From Draconibacterium orientale (GTDB taxonomy: Bacteria; Bacteroidota; Bacteroidia; Bacteroidales; DYQJ01): 37,741 nt of DNA. The position numbers were made by a program, and so were the translations under genes. Position 1 is the stretch's first letter. Each line of letters starts with the position of its first letter. Positions 11,022 to 19,021 of the stretch are shown in pieces. Below the pieces are notes generated by a model. It saw only the letters and a program-made list of their open reading frames with translations. It searched no databases and was not told the origin of the DNA. The stretch covers positions 1 to 37,741 of the forward strand of contig DYQJ01000005.1 in assembly GCA_020719345.1 (NCBI GenBank). Direction: 5' to 3'.

Positions 11022-11029
11022 TATTTTTG
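11022..11029 (+). promoter_or_regulatory. possible -7 box for the CBS-protein gene
   Basis: TATTTTTG matches TAnnTTTG, 18 bases before the ATG at 11047. No clear -33 TTTG is seen. The short leader supports the ATG start over the TTG at 11041. Confidence 0.4.
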
Positions 11030-11046
11030 GCAATAATATTTTGAAA

Positions 11047-11712
11047 ATGACAGCAAAAGAACTTATTTCTAATAAAATCCCGGCACTAACCCCGGAGGAC
11101 ACCGGACACCGAGCATTAAATTTGATGGAGATTTTTAAACTCTCGCATCTGCCTATCGTAATAGATAACGAACTACGAGGCATTATATCCGATAATGAGA
11201 TTAATAAAACTAATCTCTTAAACAATAAAATACGAGATTACAGCTCGCCACTGCTAACAGATTTTATCTATGAAGACCAGCACGTTTACGAAATAATTGA
11301 AAAAGTAAACAATACCAAGCTCTCGTTAATTCCGGTACTTGATAAACAGAAAAAATATATCGGCGCAATCACGTTGTTGGATTTAATAGAATTTTTCGGA
11401 AACACTGAAACCATCAGAACGCAAGGAGCGCTCATCGTCATAGAAATAAATGCAAACAGCTATTCTCTCACACAAATAGCTAATATTATTGAGGGAAACG
11501 GCGCCAAAATACTCGGATTACACATAAACAGAATCCCCGAAACTAATCTCTTGGAGATAACTATTAAATTAAATACGACTAATTTAACCGCAATAATACA
11601 GACTTTCAACCGATACAGCTACGAGATAAAAAATTCTTTCATGGAAGATGAATTTACAAAAAGTGTGTATGAAGATAGATATGAAAGCTTTATTAATTAC
11701 TTAAATCTTTGA
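11047..11712 (+). CDS. CBS-domain pair protein with ACT-like C-terminus
   Basis: 221 residues. Two CBS motifs fill residues 1-125: LSHLPIVIDNELRGIISDNEI near 36-56 and LSLIPVLDKQKKYIGAITLLDLIEFF near 94-119. Paired CBS motifs form a Bateman module that usually senses adenine nucleotides. Residues 130-205 (ALIVIEINANSYSLTQIANII, then a second beta-alpha unit) look like an ACT-type fold, as in AcuB-like proteins. There is no catalytic domain. The start is the ATG at 11047; an in-frame TTG at 11041 is less likely. The phosphoesterase gene follows within three bases, so they are co-transcribed. Confidence 0.8.
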   Translation: MTAKELISNKIPALTPEDTGHRALNLMEIFKLSHLPIVIDNELRGIISDNEINKTNLLNNKIRDYSSPLLTDFIYEDQHVYEIIEKVNNTKLSLIPVLDKQKKYIGAITLLDLIEFFGNTETIRTQGALIVIEINANSYSLTQIANIIEGNGAKILGLHINRIPETNLLEITIKLNTTNLTAIIQTFNRYSYEIKNSFMEDEFTKSVYEDRYESFINYLNL

Positions 11713-11714
11713 TT

Positions 11715-12206
11715 ATGACTAAAATAGGAGTTCTATCAGATACACATGGCTCACTCAATCCTAAAATAGTGGACTTCTTGTCCGAGTGTCAAGAAATATG
11801 GCACGCCGGAGACATCGGAAGCTTAGATATTATTGATAAATTAAAAACCAATAAAACGCTAAGAGCCGTCTTCGGAAACATTGACGACGCCCGTTTAAGA
11901 AGTGAAACATCTGATATGATACGCTTTAACTGTGAAGGATTTGACATCTTGATAACTCACATCGCCGGAACTCCAAGCAGATATGATAATAAGATAAAAA
12001 AAATTATGGCACTAAAGTCCCCGAATATATTAGTTTGTGGACACTCGCATATCTTAAAAATATTCTTTGACAAAAAAAATGACTGTTTGTTTATTAATCC
12101 CGGAGCAGCCGGTGAATATGGAAATCACATAGTAAAAACAGCACTCCGTTTTGACTTAGATAATAAAGATATAAAAAATATGGAAATTTTGGAAATACAA
12201 AAATAA
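11715..12206 (+). CDS. YfcE/MJ0936-family metallophosphoesterase
   Basis: 163 residues from the ATG at 11715. Calcineurin-like fold with two-metal site: GVLSDTHG at residues 4-11 (Asp, His), WHAGDIGS near 30-37 (Asp), FGNID near 54-58 (Asn), THIAG near 76-80 (His) and CGHSHILK near 105-112 (GHSH). This is the full motif set of single-domain phosphodiesterases such as YfcE. Cytoplasmic; the natural substrate of these proteins is usually unknown. Adjacent to, and probably co-transcribed with, the CBS protein. Confidence 0.9.
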   Translation: MTKIGVLSDTHGSLNPKIVDFLSECQEIWHAGDIGSLDIIDKLKTNKTLRAVFGNIDDARLRSETSDMIRFNCEGFDILITHIAGTPSRYDNKIKKIMALKSPNILVCGHSHILKIFFDKKNDCLFINPGAAGEYGNHIVKTALRFDLDNKDIKNMEILEIQK

Positions 12207-12219
12207 TTTATTACTTTTG
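12188..12219 (+). promoter_or_regulatory. native promoter of ffh
   Basis: TTTG at 12188-12191, a 20-base spacer, then TACTTTTG at 12212-12219: a full match to the Bacteroidota pattern. It overlaps the 3' end of the phosphoesterase gene. Transcription should begin about 12225, just before a 190-bp mobile element that separates the promoter from ffh. Confidence 0.6.
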
Positions 12220-12234
12220 CAACGGCAAATTATT

Positions 12235-12424
12235 GATAGCGTAAAATAATGGTGACTAAACACGCTATTTATTTTATTTTCAAGTACTTATAAAATTCGT
12301 TTATTTATAATTTTGTATATACATTTTAAATGTTATATTATTGAAAATCAGATATATAAAAAAATATTTGTATATATGAAAAATCAGTAAATTTGAATTT
12401 TGGTCACTATTTTTATACGCTACC
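12235..12424. mobile_element. miniature inverted-repeat element, family A copy 1 (ffh leader)
   Basis: 190-bp non-coding element with imperfect terminal inverted repeats of about 26 bp (21 of 26 match), starting GATAGCGTA on the left and GGTAGCGTA on the right when reversed. It is flanked by an 8-bp direct repeat AAATTATT (12227-12234 and 12425-12432). The copy at 27386-27575 is identical by eye over all 190 bases. It lies between the ffh promoter and its ATG and contains an outward TTTG-N17-TAAATTTG promoter-like pair near its right end (-7 box 12388-12395). Confidence 0.9.
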
Positions 12425-12463
12425 AAATTATTGTTCATTATTAATTATTCATTTACTTAGATT

Positions 12464-13804
12464 ATGTTTGAAAATTTATCGGAACGTCTTGAAGCGTCCT
12501 TGAAAATATTCAAAGGACAACATAAAATTACGGAAATAAATATAGCGGAAACACTTAAAGAAGTCAGACGAGCATTATTAGATGCTGACGTAAACTATAA
12601 AATAGCAAAAGACTTCACCGCTACAGTCAAGGAGAAAGCATTAGGAGCAGATGTCCTCACATCGTTACAACCTGGACAACTGATGGTAAAAATCGTTCAC
12701 GACGAACTCGTGCTGTTAATGGGAGGAGATAGAGTAGATATAAATATAAAAAACAAACCTTCTATCATACTGATGGCTGGACTACAAGGATCCGGAAAAA
12801 CAACTTTTTCTGGCAAACTCGCAAACCTCTTAAAAACTAAAAAAGCAAGGAATCCTCTTCTTGTTGCTTGCGACGTTTACAGACCCGCAGCGATAGAGCA
12901 GCTAAAAGTTCTCGGACAACAAAAAGGAATAGAAGTGTACACTGAAATAGACAATAAAAATCCTATCAAAATAGCAGAAAATGCGGTCAAATATGCCAAA
13001 CAAAAAAACTATGACATAATTATTGTGGACACCGCAGGACGTCTCGCAATAGACGAGCAGATGATGACCGAAATTGCAAATATCAAAGCCGCTATAGAGC
13101 CCCAAGAAATACTTTTCGTAGTAGACTCCATGACCGGACAAGATGCCGTAAACACTGCCAAAGAATTTAACGAACGACTAAATTTTGACGGAGTGGTGCT
13201 TACTAAACTTGACGGCGACTCAAGAGGCGGTGCCGCATTATCTATCAAATATGTTGTAAACAAACCTATTAAATTCATTGGGACAGGCGAAAAATTAGAT
13301 GCCCTTGACTATTTCTACCCGCAAAGAATGGCAGACAGAATACTCGGAATGGGAGACGTCGTGACATTGGTAGAAAGAGCGCAAGAACAATTTGACATGG
13401 AAGAAGCTAAAAAATTGCAAAAGAAAATCGCTAAAGACCAATTTAATTTTAACGACTTCCTATCACAAATCAACCAAATCAAAAAGATGGGAAATATTAA
13501 AGAACTCGCCAGCATGATACCCGGAATAGGGAAAATGATGAAAGACATAGACCTCGAAGACGACGCCTTCAAAAGCATCGAAGCTATTATACAATCTATG
13601 ACCCCCGCAGAACGTGAAGACCCTCTCCTACTAAACGGAAGCCGAAAGAAAAGAATAGCACAAGGTAGCGGAACTGACATACAAGAGGTCAACAGATTGA
13701 TAAAACAATTTATGGAGACCCGCAAAATGATGAAAATGATGACCAATTTCAAAGGTAAAAATCTTAACAGAGCCGTAAACTCAATGAAAATGTTTAAATC
13801 TTAA
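12464..13804 (+). CDS. ffh: signal recognition particle GTPase Ffh
   Basis: 446 residues, full length. The protein component of the signal recognition particle; binds 4.5S RNA and signal sequences of nascent membrane proteins and docks with FtsY. N domain at 1-95, G domain at about 96-300 with GLQGSGKTT (106-114), DVYRPAA (137-143), DTAGR (189-193) and TKLDGD (247-252), then a methionine-rich M domain from about 320 containing [16 protein letters not shown] and MMKMM. The ATG at 12464 begins the conserved MFENLSERL. folD follows after four bases. Its leader is interrupted by the family A element. Confidence 0.97.
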   Translation: MFENLSERLEASLKIFKGQHKITEINIAETLKEVRRALLDADVNYKIAKDFTATVKEKALGADVLTSLQPGQLMVKIVHDELVLLMGGDRVDINIKNKPSIILMAGLQGSGKTTFSGKLANLLKTKKARNPLLVACDVYRPAAIEQLKVLGQQKGIEVYTEIDNKNPIKIAENAVKYAKQKNYDIIIVDTAGRLAIDEQMMTEIANIKAAIEPQEILFVVDSMTGQDAVNTAKEFNERLNFDGVVLTKLDGDSRGGAALSIKYVVNKPIKFIGTGEKLDALDYFYPQRMADRILGMGDVVTLVERAQEQFDMEEAKKLQKKIAKDQFNFNDFLSQINQIKKMGNIKELASMIPGIGKMMKDIDLEDDAFKSIEAIIQSMTPAEREDPLLLNGSRKKRIAQGSGTDIQEVNRLIKQFMETRKMMKMMTNFKGKNLNRAVNSMKMFKS

Positions 13805-13808
13805 TATC

Positions 13809-14699
13809 ATGCAAATTATTGACGGAAAAAAAATCGCTGAGCTAATTAAGACGGAAATAGCACAAGAAGTGAAAGAACTGATTACCAGATACGGTAAAGC
13901 TCCGCATCTTGCCGCTATTCTCGTAGGAGAAGATGGAGGTAGTGTAACGTATGTCAATCATAAAGTCAAAACATGCAACGAACTCGGTTTTGAGTCCACG
14001 CTTATAAATTATCCGAGCAACGTATCCGAAACCGAGCTATTAAACAAAATAGAAGAACTAAATAATAATACTGACATTCATGGTTTTATTGTGCAACTTC
14101 CTCTCCCTAATCATATTGACGAACAAAAAATTATAGAAGCCGTATCCGTAAGCAAAGATGTAGACGGTTTTAACCCGCTTAATGTAGGTAGAATGTCAAT
14201 CGGATTACCCGCTTTTATCTCGGCTACCCCGCAAGGAATTATTTTCTTGTTGGAGAGATATAATATTGAAACTGCCGGTAAAAATTGCATAATATTAGGA
14301 AGAAGTAATATCGTTGGAAAACCAATGGCTACGCTGATGGCACGAAAAGGTTACCCCGGTAATTCTACTGTAACTATTTGTCACAGCAACACTAAGGACT
14401 TGAAAGAGCATACTTTAAAAGCCGACATAATTATCGCCGCACTCGGTAAACCCGAATTTGTAACTGCAGATATGGTCAAAGAAGGGGCTGTTGTTATAGA
14501 TGTAGGCACAACACGAGTAATCTCTCAGGAAACCAAAACGGGCTGGAAACTCAAAGGAGATGTTAAATTTGACGAAGTAGCTCCTAAAACGTCATATATT
14601 ACTCCCGTACCCGGCGGAGTAGGTCCAATGACAATCGTTTCACTAATGAAAAATACACTTATTGCAGCTAAAAACGCTTTTACTTCTAACGTAAGATAA
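13809..14699 (+). CDS. folD: methylenetetrahydrofolate dehydrogenase/cyclohydrolase
   Basis: 296 residues, full length. Bifunctional cytoplasmic enzyme that oxidises 5,10-methylene-THF to methenyl-THF and hydrolyses it to 10-formyl-THF. Seen: [13 protein letters not shown] at 48-60 with the active-site Tyr48 and Lys52, [10 protein letters not shown] near 96-105, [13 protein letters not shown] near 116-128, and the dinucleotide-binding [13 protein letters not shown] near 159-171; [10 protein letters not shown] near the C-terminus. Four bases after ffh, so co-transcribed. Confidence 0.97.
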   Translation: MQIIDGKKIAELIKTEIAQEVKELITRYGKAPHLAAILVGEDGGSVTYVNHKVKTCNELGFESTLINYPSNVSETELLNKIEELNNNTDIHGFIVQLPLPNHIDEQKIIEAVSVSKDVDGFNPLNVGRMSIGLPAFISATPQGIIFLLERYNIETAGKNCIILGRSNIVGKPMATLMARKGYPGNSTVTICHSNTKDLKEHTLKADIIIAALGKPEFVTADMVKEGAVVIDVGTTRVISQETKTGWKLKGDVKFDEVAPKTSYITPVPGGVGPMTIVSLMKNTLIAAKNAFTSNVR

Positions 14700-14740
14700 A
14701 AATATAACAAAAAAGAATCTTGGAACGTTCATAAAATTGA

Positions 14741-14796
14741 GTATTTACATTTATTTTAATCATTGAAAATCATAATTATCAATCAAATGTAAATAC
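14741..14796. repeat. 12-bp inverted repeat in folD-DUF1801 spacer
   Basis: GTATTTACATTT at 14741-14752 is the exact reverse complement of 14785-14796, with a 32-base AT-rich loop. It ends seven bases before the next ATG (14803). It may be an operator or leader hairpin for the DUF1801 gene; there is no T tract to call it a terminator. Confidence 0.5.
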
Positions 14797-14802
14797 AAAA
14801 AG

Positions 14803-15165
14803 ATGAAAAATATGAAACAAAAAATAATTACGGTAGATCAATATATATCATCGTTTCCGGAAGATGTTCAGATTATATTAGAGAAAATACGAATGATATT
14901 GAGAACTCACGCACCTGAGGCAATAGAAAAAATAGCGTACCAAATGCCGGCTTATTATCTTGGAAAACCGCTGCTTTATTACGGCGCTTATGAAAGACAT
15001 ATCGGTTTATATGCAATGCCTTCTGCCAACACAGCTTTTAAGGAAAAACTGAAACAGTACAAACAAGGGAAAGGTTCTATACAATTCCAACTCAACGAGC
15101 CAATACCTTATGAACTGATAACAAATATAGTTAAATACAGGGTGATAGAAAACTGTATTGTTTGA
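14803..15165 (+). CDS. DUF1801-family protein
   Basis: 120 residues. Matches the YdhG/DUF1801 pattern: an early ...VDQYISSFPEDVQIILEKIR helix, an ...EKIAYQMPAYYLGKPLLYYGAYERHIGLY core at about 45-73, and a late KGSIQFQLNEPIP segment near 90-102. These are small cytoplasmic proteins related to frataxin-like folds; no biochemical role is certain. An alternative start is the Met four codons in. Located between folD and ftsH. Confidence 0.85.
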   Translation: MKNMKQKIITVDQYISSFPEDVQIILEKIRMILRTHAPEAIEKIAYQMPAYYLGKPLLYYGAYERHIGLYAMPSANTAFKEKLKQYKQGKGSIQFQLNEPIPYELITNIVKYRVIENCIV

Positions 15166-15212
15166 TTTGAAAATATTTTATTTTAACGACTAAAATTATA
15201 TAAAAAAGGAAC

Positions 15213-17189
15213 ATGTCTGAAAACAAAGAAATTAAAGATGATAAAAATAAAGAGGTAGCACAACCGACTAAGAAACGAAATTTCAAGAACAATATTTTCT
15301 GGATTTACGGAATAATATTATTAGGGATCTTAGCTATACAGTTTTTCAATTTCGGAGGCACGCCGCCAACAGTAGAGTACAATCAACTAAAATCTCTGAT
15401 AACTGCAAAAGAGATAGAAAAGATGATTGTCGTTAGTGATAAAAAAATAGAAATTTATATTAAACCCAGTTTACTCTCGCAACAAAAATTCGCAGAGCTT
15501 ACCGAGAAGAAGATTGACTCGCAAGGTCCTCATTATTACTACAATATCAATTTGCATACATTAGAACGTTTAGAAGAGCAAATTGAACAGCTTCAGAAAG
15601 ATTTTGCCGAAGACGACAAAATTTATATAGCCAACAATGTCCGAACAGATGTATGGAGCGAAATTCTTAGCTGGCTAATTCCTATCGGTTTATTAGTCTT
15701 CCTTTGGATATTCATTTTCAAACGAATGGGAGGCGGCGGCGGAGTCTTCAACATGGGAAAATCTAAGGCGAAGATATTTGATAAAGAAGACTCTCAAATA
15801 AAAATAAATTTTGCTGACGTAGCAGGTCTCGTAGAAGCAAAACAAGAAATCTCCGAGATAGTAGATTTTCTCAAGAATCCAGATAAATATACCAAACTCG
15901 GTGGCAAAATACCGAAGGGAGCGCTTCTTGTAGGTCCTCCCGGAACAGGAAAAACTCTTCTCGCAAAAGCAGTAGCAGGAGAAGCCGCAGTTCCATTCTT
16001 CTCAATGTCGGGTTCCGACTTTGTTGAAATGTTTGTAGGAGTTGGTGCCTCACGAGTAAGAGACCTCTTCGCACAAGCAAAAGCTAAGGCGCCTTGTATT
16101 ATTTTTATTGACGAAATAGATGCGATAGGACGCTCACGAAGCACTCGCGTAAGCTTCAGCTCAAACGATGAACGCGAAAATACATTGAATCAACTACTCA
16201 CCGAAATGGATGGTTTTGACACTAACACCGGAGTTATTATCCTCGCCGCCACCAACAGAGCAGATATATTAGATAGCGCACTGATGAGAGCAGGACGATT
16301 TGACCGACAAGTTATGATAGAGCTGCCAGACCTGATAGAACGTTCCGAAATATTTAAAGTACATTTGAAACCACTCAAAACCGCAGAAAACTTAGATGTG
16401 CAGTTCCTCGCAAAACAAACGCCCGGATTCTCCGGCGCAGATATAGCAAACGTATGCAATGAGTCCGCGCTGATAGCAGCTCGCAAAAACAAGGAAATGG
16501 TTGAAAAACAAGACTTTCTCGACGCCGTAGACCGAATAATTGGAGGATTAGAAAAAAAGAACAAGATTATTACAAGTAATGAGAAACGTACTATTGCTTA
16601 TCACGAAGCCGGACACGCATCGGTCAGCTGGATGCTGGAACATGCGCACCCGCTTATAAAAGTTACAATAGTCCCTCGCGGGAAAGCACTCGGCGCCGCA
16701 TGGTACCTGCCTGAAGAACGACAACTCGTTACGAAAGAACAAATATTAGATGAAATGTGTGCTACCCTCGCAGGAAGAGCATCAGAAGAAATATTTTTTG
16801 GCAGAGTCACAACAGGAGCGCTTAACGACCTTGAACGAGTCTCAAGACAAGCACATTCTATGGTAGTATATCTCGGAATGAGTGACAAGATAGGTAATAT
16901 CAGCTACTATGATTCCTCCAGCGAAAACGAATACGCTTTCCAAAAACCTTACAGCGAAAAAACTGCCGAACTTATTGATACCGAAGTAAAAATAATTATA
17001 GAAGCCGCATATCAACGGGCAAAAAGTATCATCACTGAAAATAAAGATAAAGTAGAAAAACTCGCCGAAAAATTAATCACAGCCGAAGTAATTTTTACCG
17101 AAGACGTAGAAGAAATTTTTGGGAAACGAAAATTTGAGAATCAACAGCGAAACGAAGAAATATTACAACTAAACAAGAAATCCGAATAA
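15213..17189 (+). CDS. ftsH: ATP-dependent zinc metalloprotease FtsH
   Basis: 658 residues. Inner-membrane hexameric AAA+ protease that extracts and degrades membrane and regulatory proteins. Two membrane helices at about 28-47 and 150-170 flank a periplasmic domain; a glycine-rich linker ([11 protein letters not shown]) follows. Walker A GPPGTGKT at 241-248, Walker [12 protein letters not shown] at 296-306, second region of homology [20 protein letters not shown] at 346-365, and zinc site HEAGH at 464-468. The peptidase domain runs to about 640 with a charged Lys/Glu/Asn tail. The start gives a charged cytoplasmic N-terminus of about 27 residues. Confidence 0.97.
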   Translation: MSENKEIKDDKNKEVAQPTKKRNFKNNIFWIYGIILLGILAIQFFNFGGTPPTVEYNQLKSLITAKEIEKMIVVSDKKIEIYIKPSLLSQQKFAELTEKKIDSQGPHYYYNINLHTLERLEEQIEQLQKDFAEDDKIYIANNVRTDVWSEILSWLIPIGLLVFLWIFIFKRMGGGGGVFNMGKSKAKIFDKEDSQIKINFADVAGLVEAKQEISEIVDFLKNPDKYTKLGGKIPKGALLVGPPGTGKTLLAKAVAGEAAVPFFSMSGSDFVEMFVGVGASRVRDLFAQAKAKAPCIIFIDEIDAIGRSRSTRVSFSSNDERENTLNQLLTEMDGFDTNTGVIILAATNRADILDSALMRAGRFDRQVMIELPDLIERSEIFKVHLKPLKTAENLDVQFLAKQTPGFSGADIANVCNESALIAARKNKEMVEKQDFLDAVDRIIGGLEKKNKIITSNEKRTIAYHEAGHASVSWMLEHAHPLIKVTIVPRGKALGAAWYLPEERQLVTKEQILDEMCATLAGRASEEIFFGRVTTGALNDLERVSRQAHSMVVYLGMSDKIGNISYYDSSSENEYAFQKPYSEKTAELIDTEVKIIIEAAYQRAKSIITENKDKVEKLAEKLITAEVIFTEDVEEIFGKRKFENQQRNEEILQLNKKSE

Positions 17190-17199
17190 CTTGAATTTT

Positions 17200-17207
17200 T
17201 ATCTTTG
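17200..17207 (+). promoter_or_regulatory. possible -7 box for the broken DUF1016 gene
   Basis: TATCTTTG is a full match to TAnnTTTG, 76 bases before the ATG at 17283. No -33 partner is obvious. Confidence 0.35.
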
Positions 17208-17282
17208 CGAAACTCGGCGAGAGATATTTGATTATCTATTTCAGTCCGAGTTTTTTGCAATTTTTCAAAAAAAATAAAAGCT

Positions 17283-17537
17283 ATGAATTTTGAACATTTA
17301 ATAAATTTAATAGATAAAACACATAATGTGTTGCAAAGCAATGCAATAAAAGCTGTAAACAGAAACTTAACCATCAGAAATTGGTTAATAGGTTTTTATA
17401 TTAAAGAATTTGAACAAAACGGCGAAGATAGAGCAAAATATGGTGAAAAATTATTGCAAAAAATAGCAGAAAAAATTTGTATAAAAGGACTGTCAGAAAC
17501 GGGCTTAAAACGATGTCGTTTGTGGCTACCCACGTAA
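17283..17537 (+). pseudogene. truncated DUF1016/YhcG-type PDDEXK nuclease
   Basis: Only the first 80 or so residues of a protein that is normally about 350 long. The fragment reads as the DUF1016 N-terminal domain: NFEHLINLIDKTHNVLQ, LTIRNWLIGFYIKEFEQNG near 36-54, and GLSETGLKRCR near 69-79. The match stops at the edge of a palindromic element (17524), after which only four or five foreign codons occur before a stop. The catalytic C-terminal nuclease domain is absent from the window. YhcG-type proteins are often found with restriction or other defence genes. Confidence 0.75.
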
Positions 17538-17659
17538 TCTTGGACAAAATTTTGAACCATATAAGGAATATAAGGTCATATAAGATTGACTGGTACAACT
17601 TATATGACCTTATAATTCTTATATGGTTCAAAATTTTGTCCAACTTTATAAGGGTAGCC
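17524..17659. mobile_element. palindromic miniature element, family C
   Basis: 136 bp made almost wholly of two 61-base arms (17524-17584 and 17599-17659) that are reverse complements at about 54 positions, with a 14-base loop. Both ends begin GGCTACCC. The 26-base segment after position 17 of each arm is perfectly conserved between arms. No target duplication is visible. The element joins the 5' ends of two unrelated genes read toward each other. It has no coding capacity of its own. Confidence 0.8.
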
Positions 17660-17731
17660 CAAAATTCTATACGGCACTTCTTGGTGATGATTAACAACTT
17701 TTTCTTTACCTATCCAATTTAGTGTTGGCAT
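17600..17731 (-). pseudogene. truncated type III-like Mod DNA methyltransferase
   Basis: A 43-codon remnant starting at ATG 17731 on the minus strand. Its first 25 codons read MPTLNWIGKEKVVNHHQEVP then YRIL, which I recognise from memory as the N-terminus of Mod-type adenine methyltransferases (usual continuation is a segment leading to the IDPPYNTG motif). The match ends where the family C element begins (17659), and the frame stops within the element. All catalytic motifs are missing. Confidence 0.65.
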
Positions 17732-17865
17732 ATTTTAAATTTATCGGTTTATGAGTGTTTGTTTATCGTTTATTTTGTAGTTGCGGACATTTTGTCTCAT
17801 GGTACAAAAGTAATTTTTTTTAGATTAAATGCAAATTTTTTTTTCATAAAAAAATATATGGTGTG

Positions 17866-18852
17866 TTAAGAAGTGCAATTATTGCATATTTTTATTTTTC
17901 TGCGATGCGTTAATATCGTGCTTTTAAATTTGTTAGCTGCTTCTGAGTTAATAATATCTTTCAAATTATTAGTTCTGAGATTTCCAAAAATGTGGTCAGC
18001 ATTTTTATCAAAACAGCATGGAAGTACATCTCCTTCCCACGTAATTGCTGTTGCGTTCCATAGTCTTTGGCATCTGTTGTTTAATTGTTTTCGCATGAGA
18101 TATTTGCCGTTTTTTAATATATATCTTGAGTATTTTTTTTGTAAAGGGATTAAATTTGCGTTGTTTATAAAATCATATACTTGAATAGTTTTAAGTTCTA
18201 ATTTATTTACTTTTAAAGATTTACACAGTTTTTGCATGTCGCTGATTTGCGATTCGTTATACGAAGTGACAAGGAATTGTATTACAATATATGGTTTTAT
18301 TGTTTTTAATCTTTTTTTTGTGTCGGACAGATTTTTAACGCCATCTATAACTTTCTGCAACCTCCCTCCTACTCTATATGTTTGATATACATTTTGAGTT
18401 GTTCCATCTATGGAAATAATAATTTTATCTAAACCACTTTTAATCAAATTATAACAATTTTCAGGAGAAAGAAAATGTCCATTAGTAGAAGTTGTGACAA
18501 AAATATTTTTGGAGTTGGCATATTTTATCATCTCAAAAATATCTTTGTTTAAAAAAGGTTCGCCTTGAAAATAAATGAACATATTTAACAAATATTTGTA
18601 AGTTTGGTTGGCAATATTTATAAAATCAGTCGTGTTCATATATCCTGTTTGTCGGGTCAATAATTTTAGTCCGCTGGGACATTCTTTACATTTCAAGTTG
18701 CAAAAATTAGTTGGCTCTACCGAAATAGAATATGGCATTCCCCAAGTTATAGGTTTGTTAGCAATAACAGATATAATATAGCTGATAGTTATTTTGAAGA
18801 AGTTTAATATTTTAAGTAGCGTTATTTTTTTTAGAAATATAATAATCAACAT
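17866..18852 (-). CDS. radical SAM/SPASM-domain protein
   Basis: 328 residues. The radical SAM cluster CNLKCKEC uses Cys51, Cys55 and Cys58; EPTNFCN just before and FQGEPFLN and TSTNGHFLS after are typical. A SPASM-type C-terminus follows from about residue 255: CQRLWNATAITWEGDVLPCCFD, then FGNL and ICNNCTS, giving Cys ligands for an auxiliary 4Fe-4S cluster. Residues 1-30 are hydrophobic and may associate with membrane. Such proteins modify peptides or act in cell-surface metabolism, but no precursor peptide is seen next to it, so the substrate is unknown. Divergent from the broken defence genes; same strand as the giant gene upstream. Confidence 0.85.
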   Translation of the reverse strand: MLIIIFLKKITLLKILNFFKITISYIISVIANKPITWGMPYSISVEPTNFCNLKCKECPSGLKLLTRQTGYMNTTDFINIANQTYKYLLNMFIYFQGEPFLNKDIFEMIKYANSKNIFVTTSTNGHFLSPENCYNLIKSGLDKIIISIDGTTQNVYQTYRVGGRLQKVIDGVKNLSDTKKRLKTIKPYIVIQFLVTSYNESQISDMQKLCKSLKVNKLELKTIQVYDFINNANLIPLQKKYSRYILKNGKYLMRKQLNNRCQRLWNATAITWEGDVLPCCFDKNADHIFGNLRTNNLKDIINSEAANKFKSTILTHRRKIKICNNCTS

Positions 18853-18868
18853 AATTTATAGTATAAGT

Positions 18869-18895
18869 AAATTATAAATTATAAATTATAAATTA
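18869..18895. repeat. 7-bp tandem repeat (AAATTAT, almost four units)
   Basis: Three full AAATTAT units and one of six bases, in the spacer upstream of the radical SAM gene. It may be length-variable through slippage and lies where the promoter of that gene should be. Confidence 0.6.
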
Positions 18896-18980
18896 AGAAT
18901 TATAATTTGGCTTTTGCTTGAATATCAAGTAGTTGTAAATTATAAAATCCGAAGTTATTTTTTTAATTTTACTAAATTTC

Positions 18981-19013
18981 AACTTTGCCAAAGTTGAAAA
19001 CTTTGGCAAAGTT
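18981..19013 (-). terminator. hairpin after the giant PLP-domain gene
   Basis: AACTTTGCCAAAG (18981-18993) is the exact reverse complement of 19001-19013, with a 7-base loop. It lies 9 bases past the stop of the 2200-residue gene. The following minus-strand bases are only moderately T-rich, so termination is likely but not certain. A similar palindromic core occurs near 32100. Confidence 0.55.
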
Positions 19014-19021
19014 TAAAAAGT

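Noticed and set aside
73-12452. Shared ATTATTAATTATTCATT sequence before the genes at 99 and 12464
   Set aside because: It is short, very AT-rich and similar to other spacers (also near 25700), so it is more likely common intergenic sequence than a specific regulatory site.
17401-17697. 98-codon minus-strand frame through the palindromic element
   Set aside because: It lies in the element and antisense to the DUF1016 remnant; the meaningful minus-strand frame is the Mod remnant starting at 17731 in another frame.
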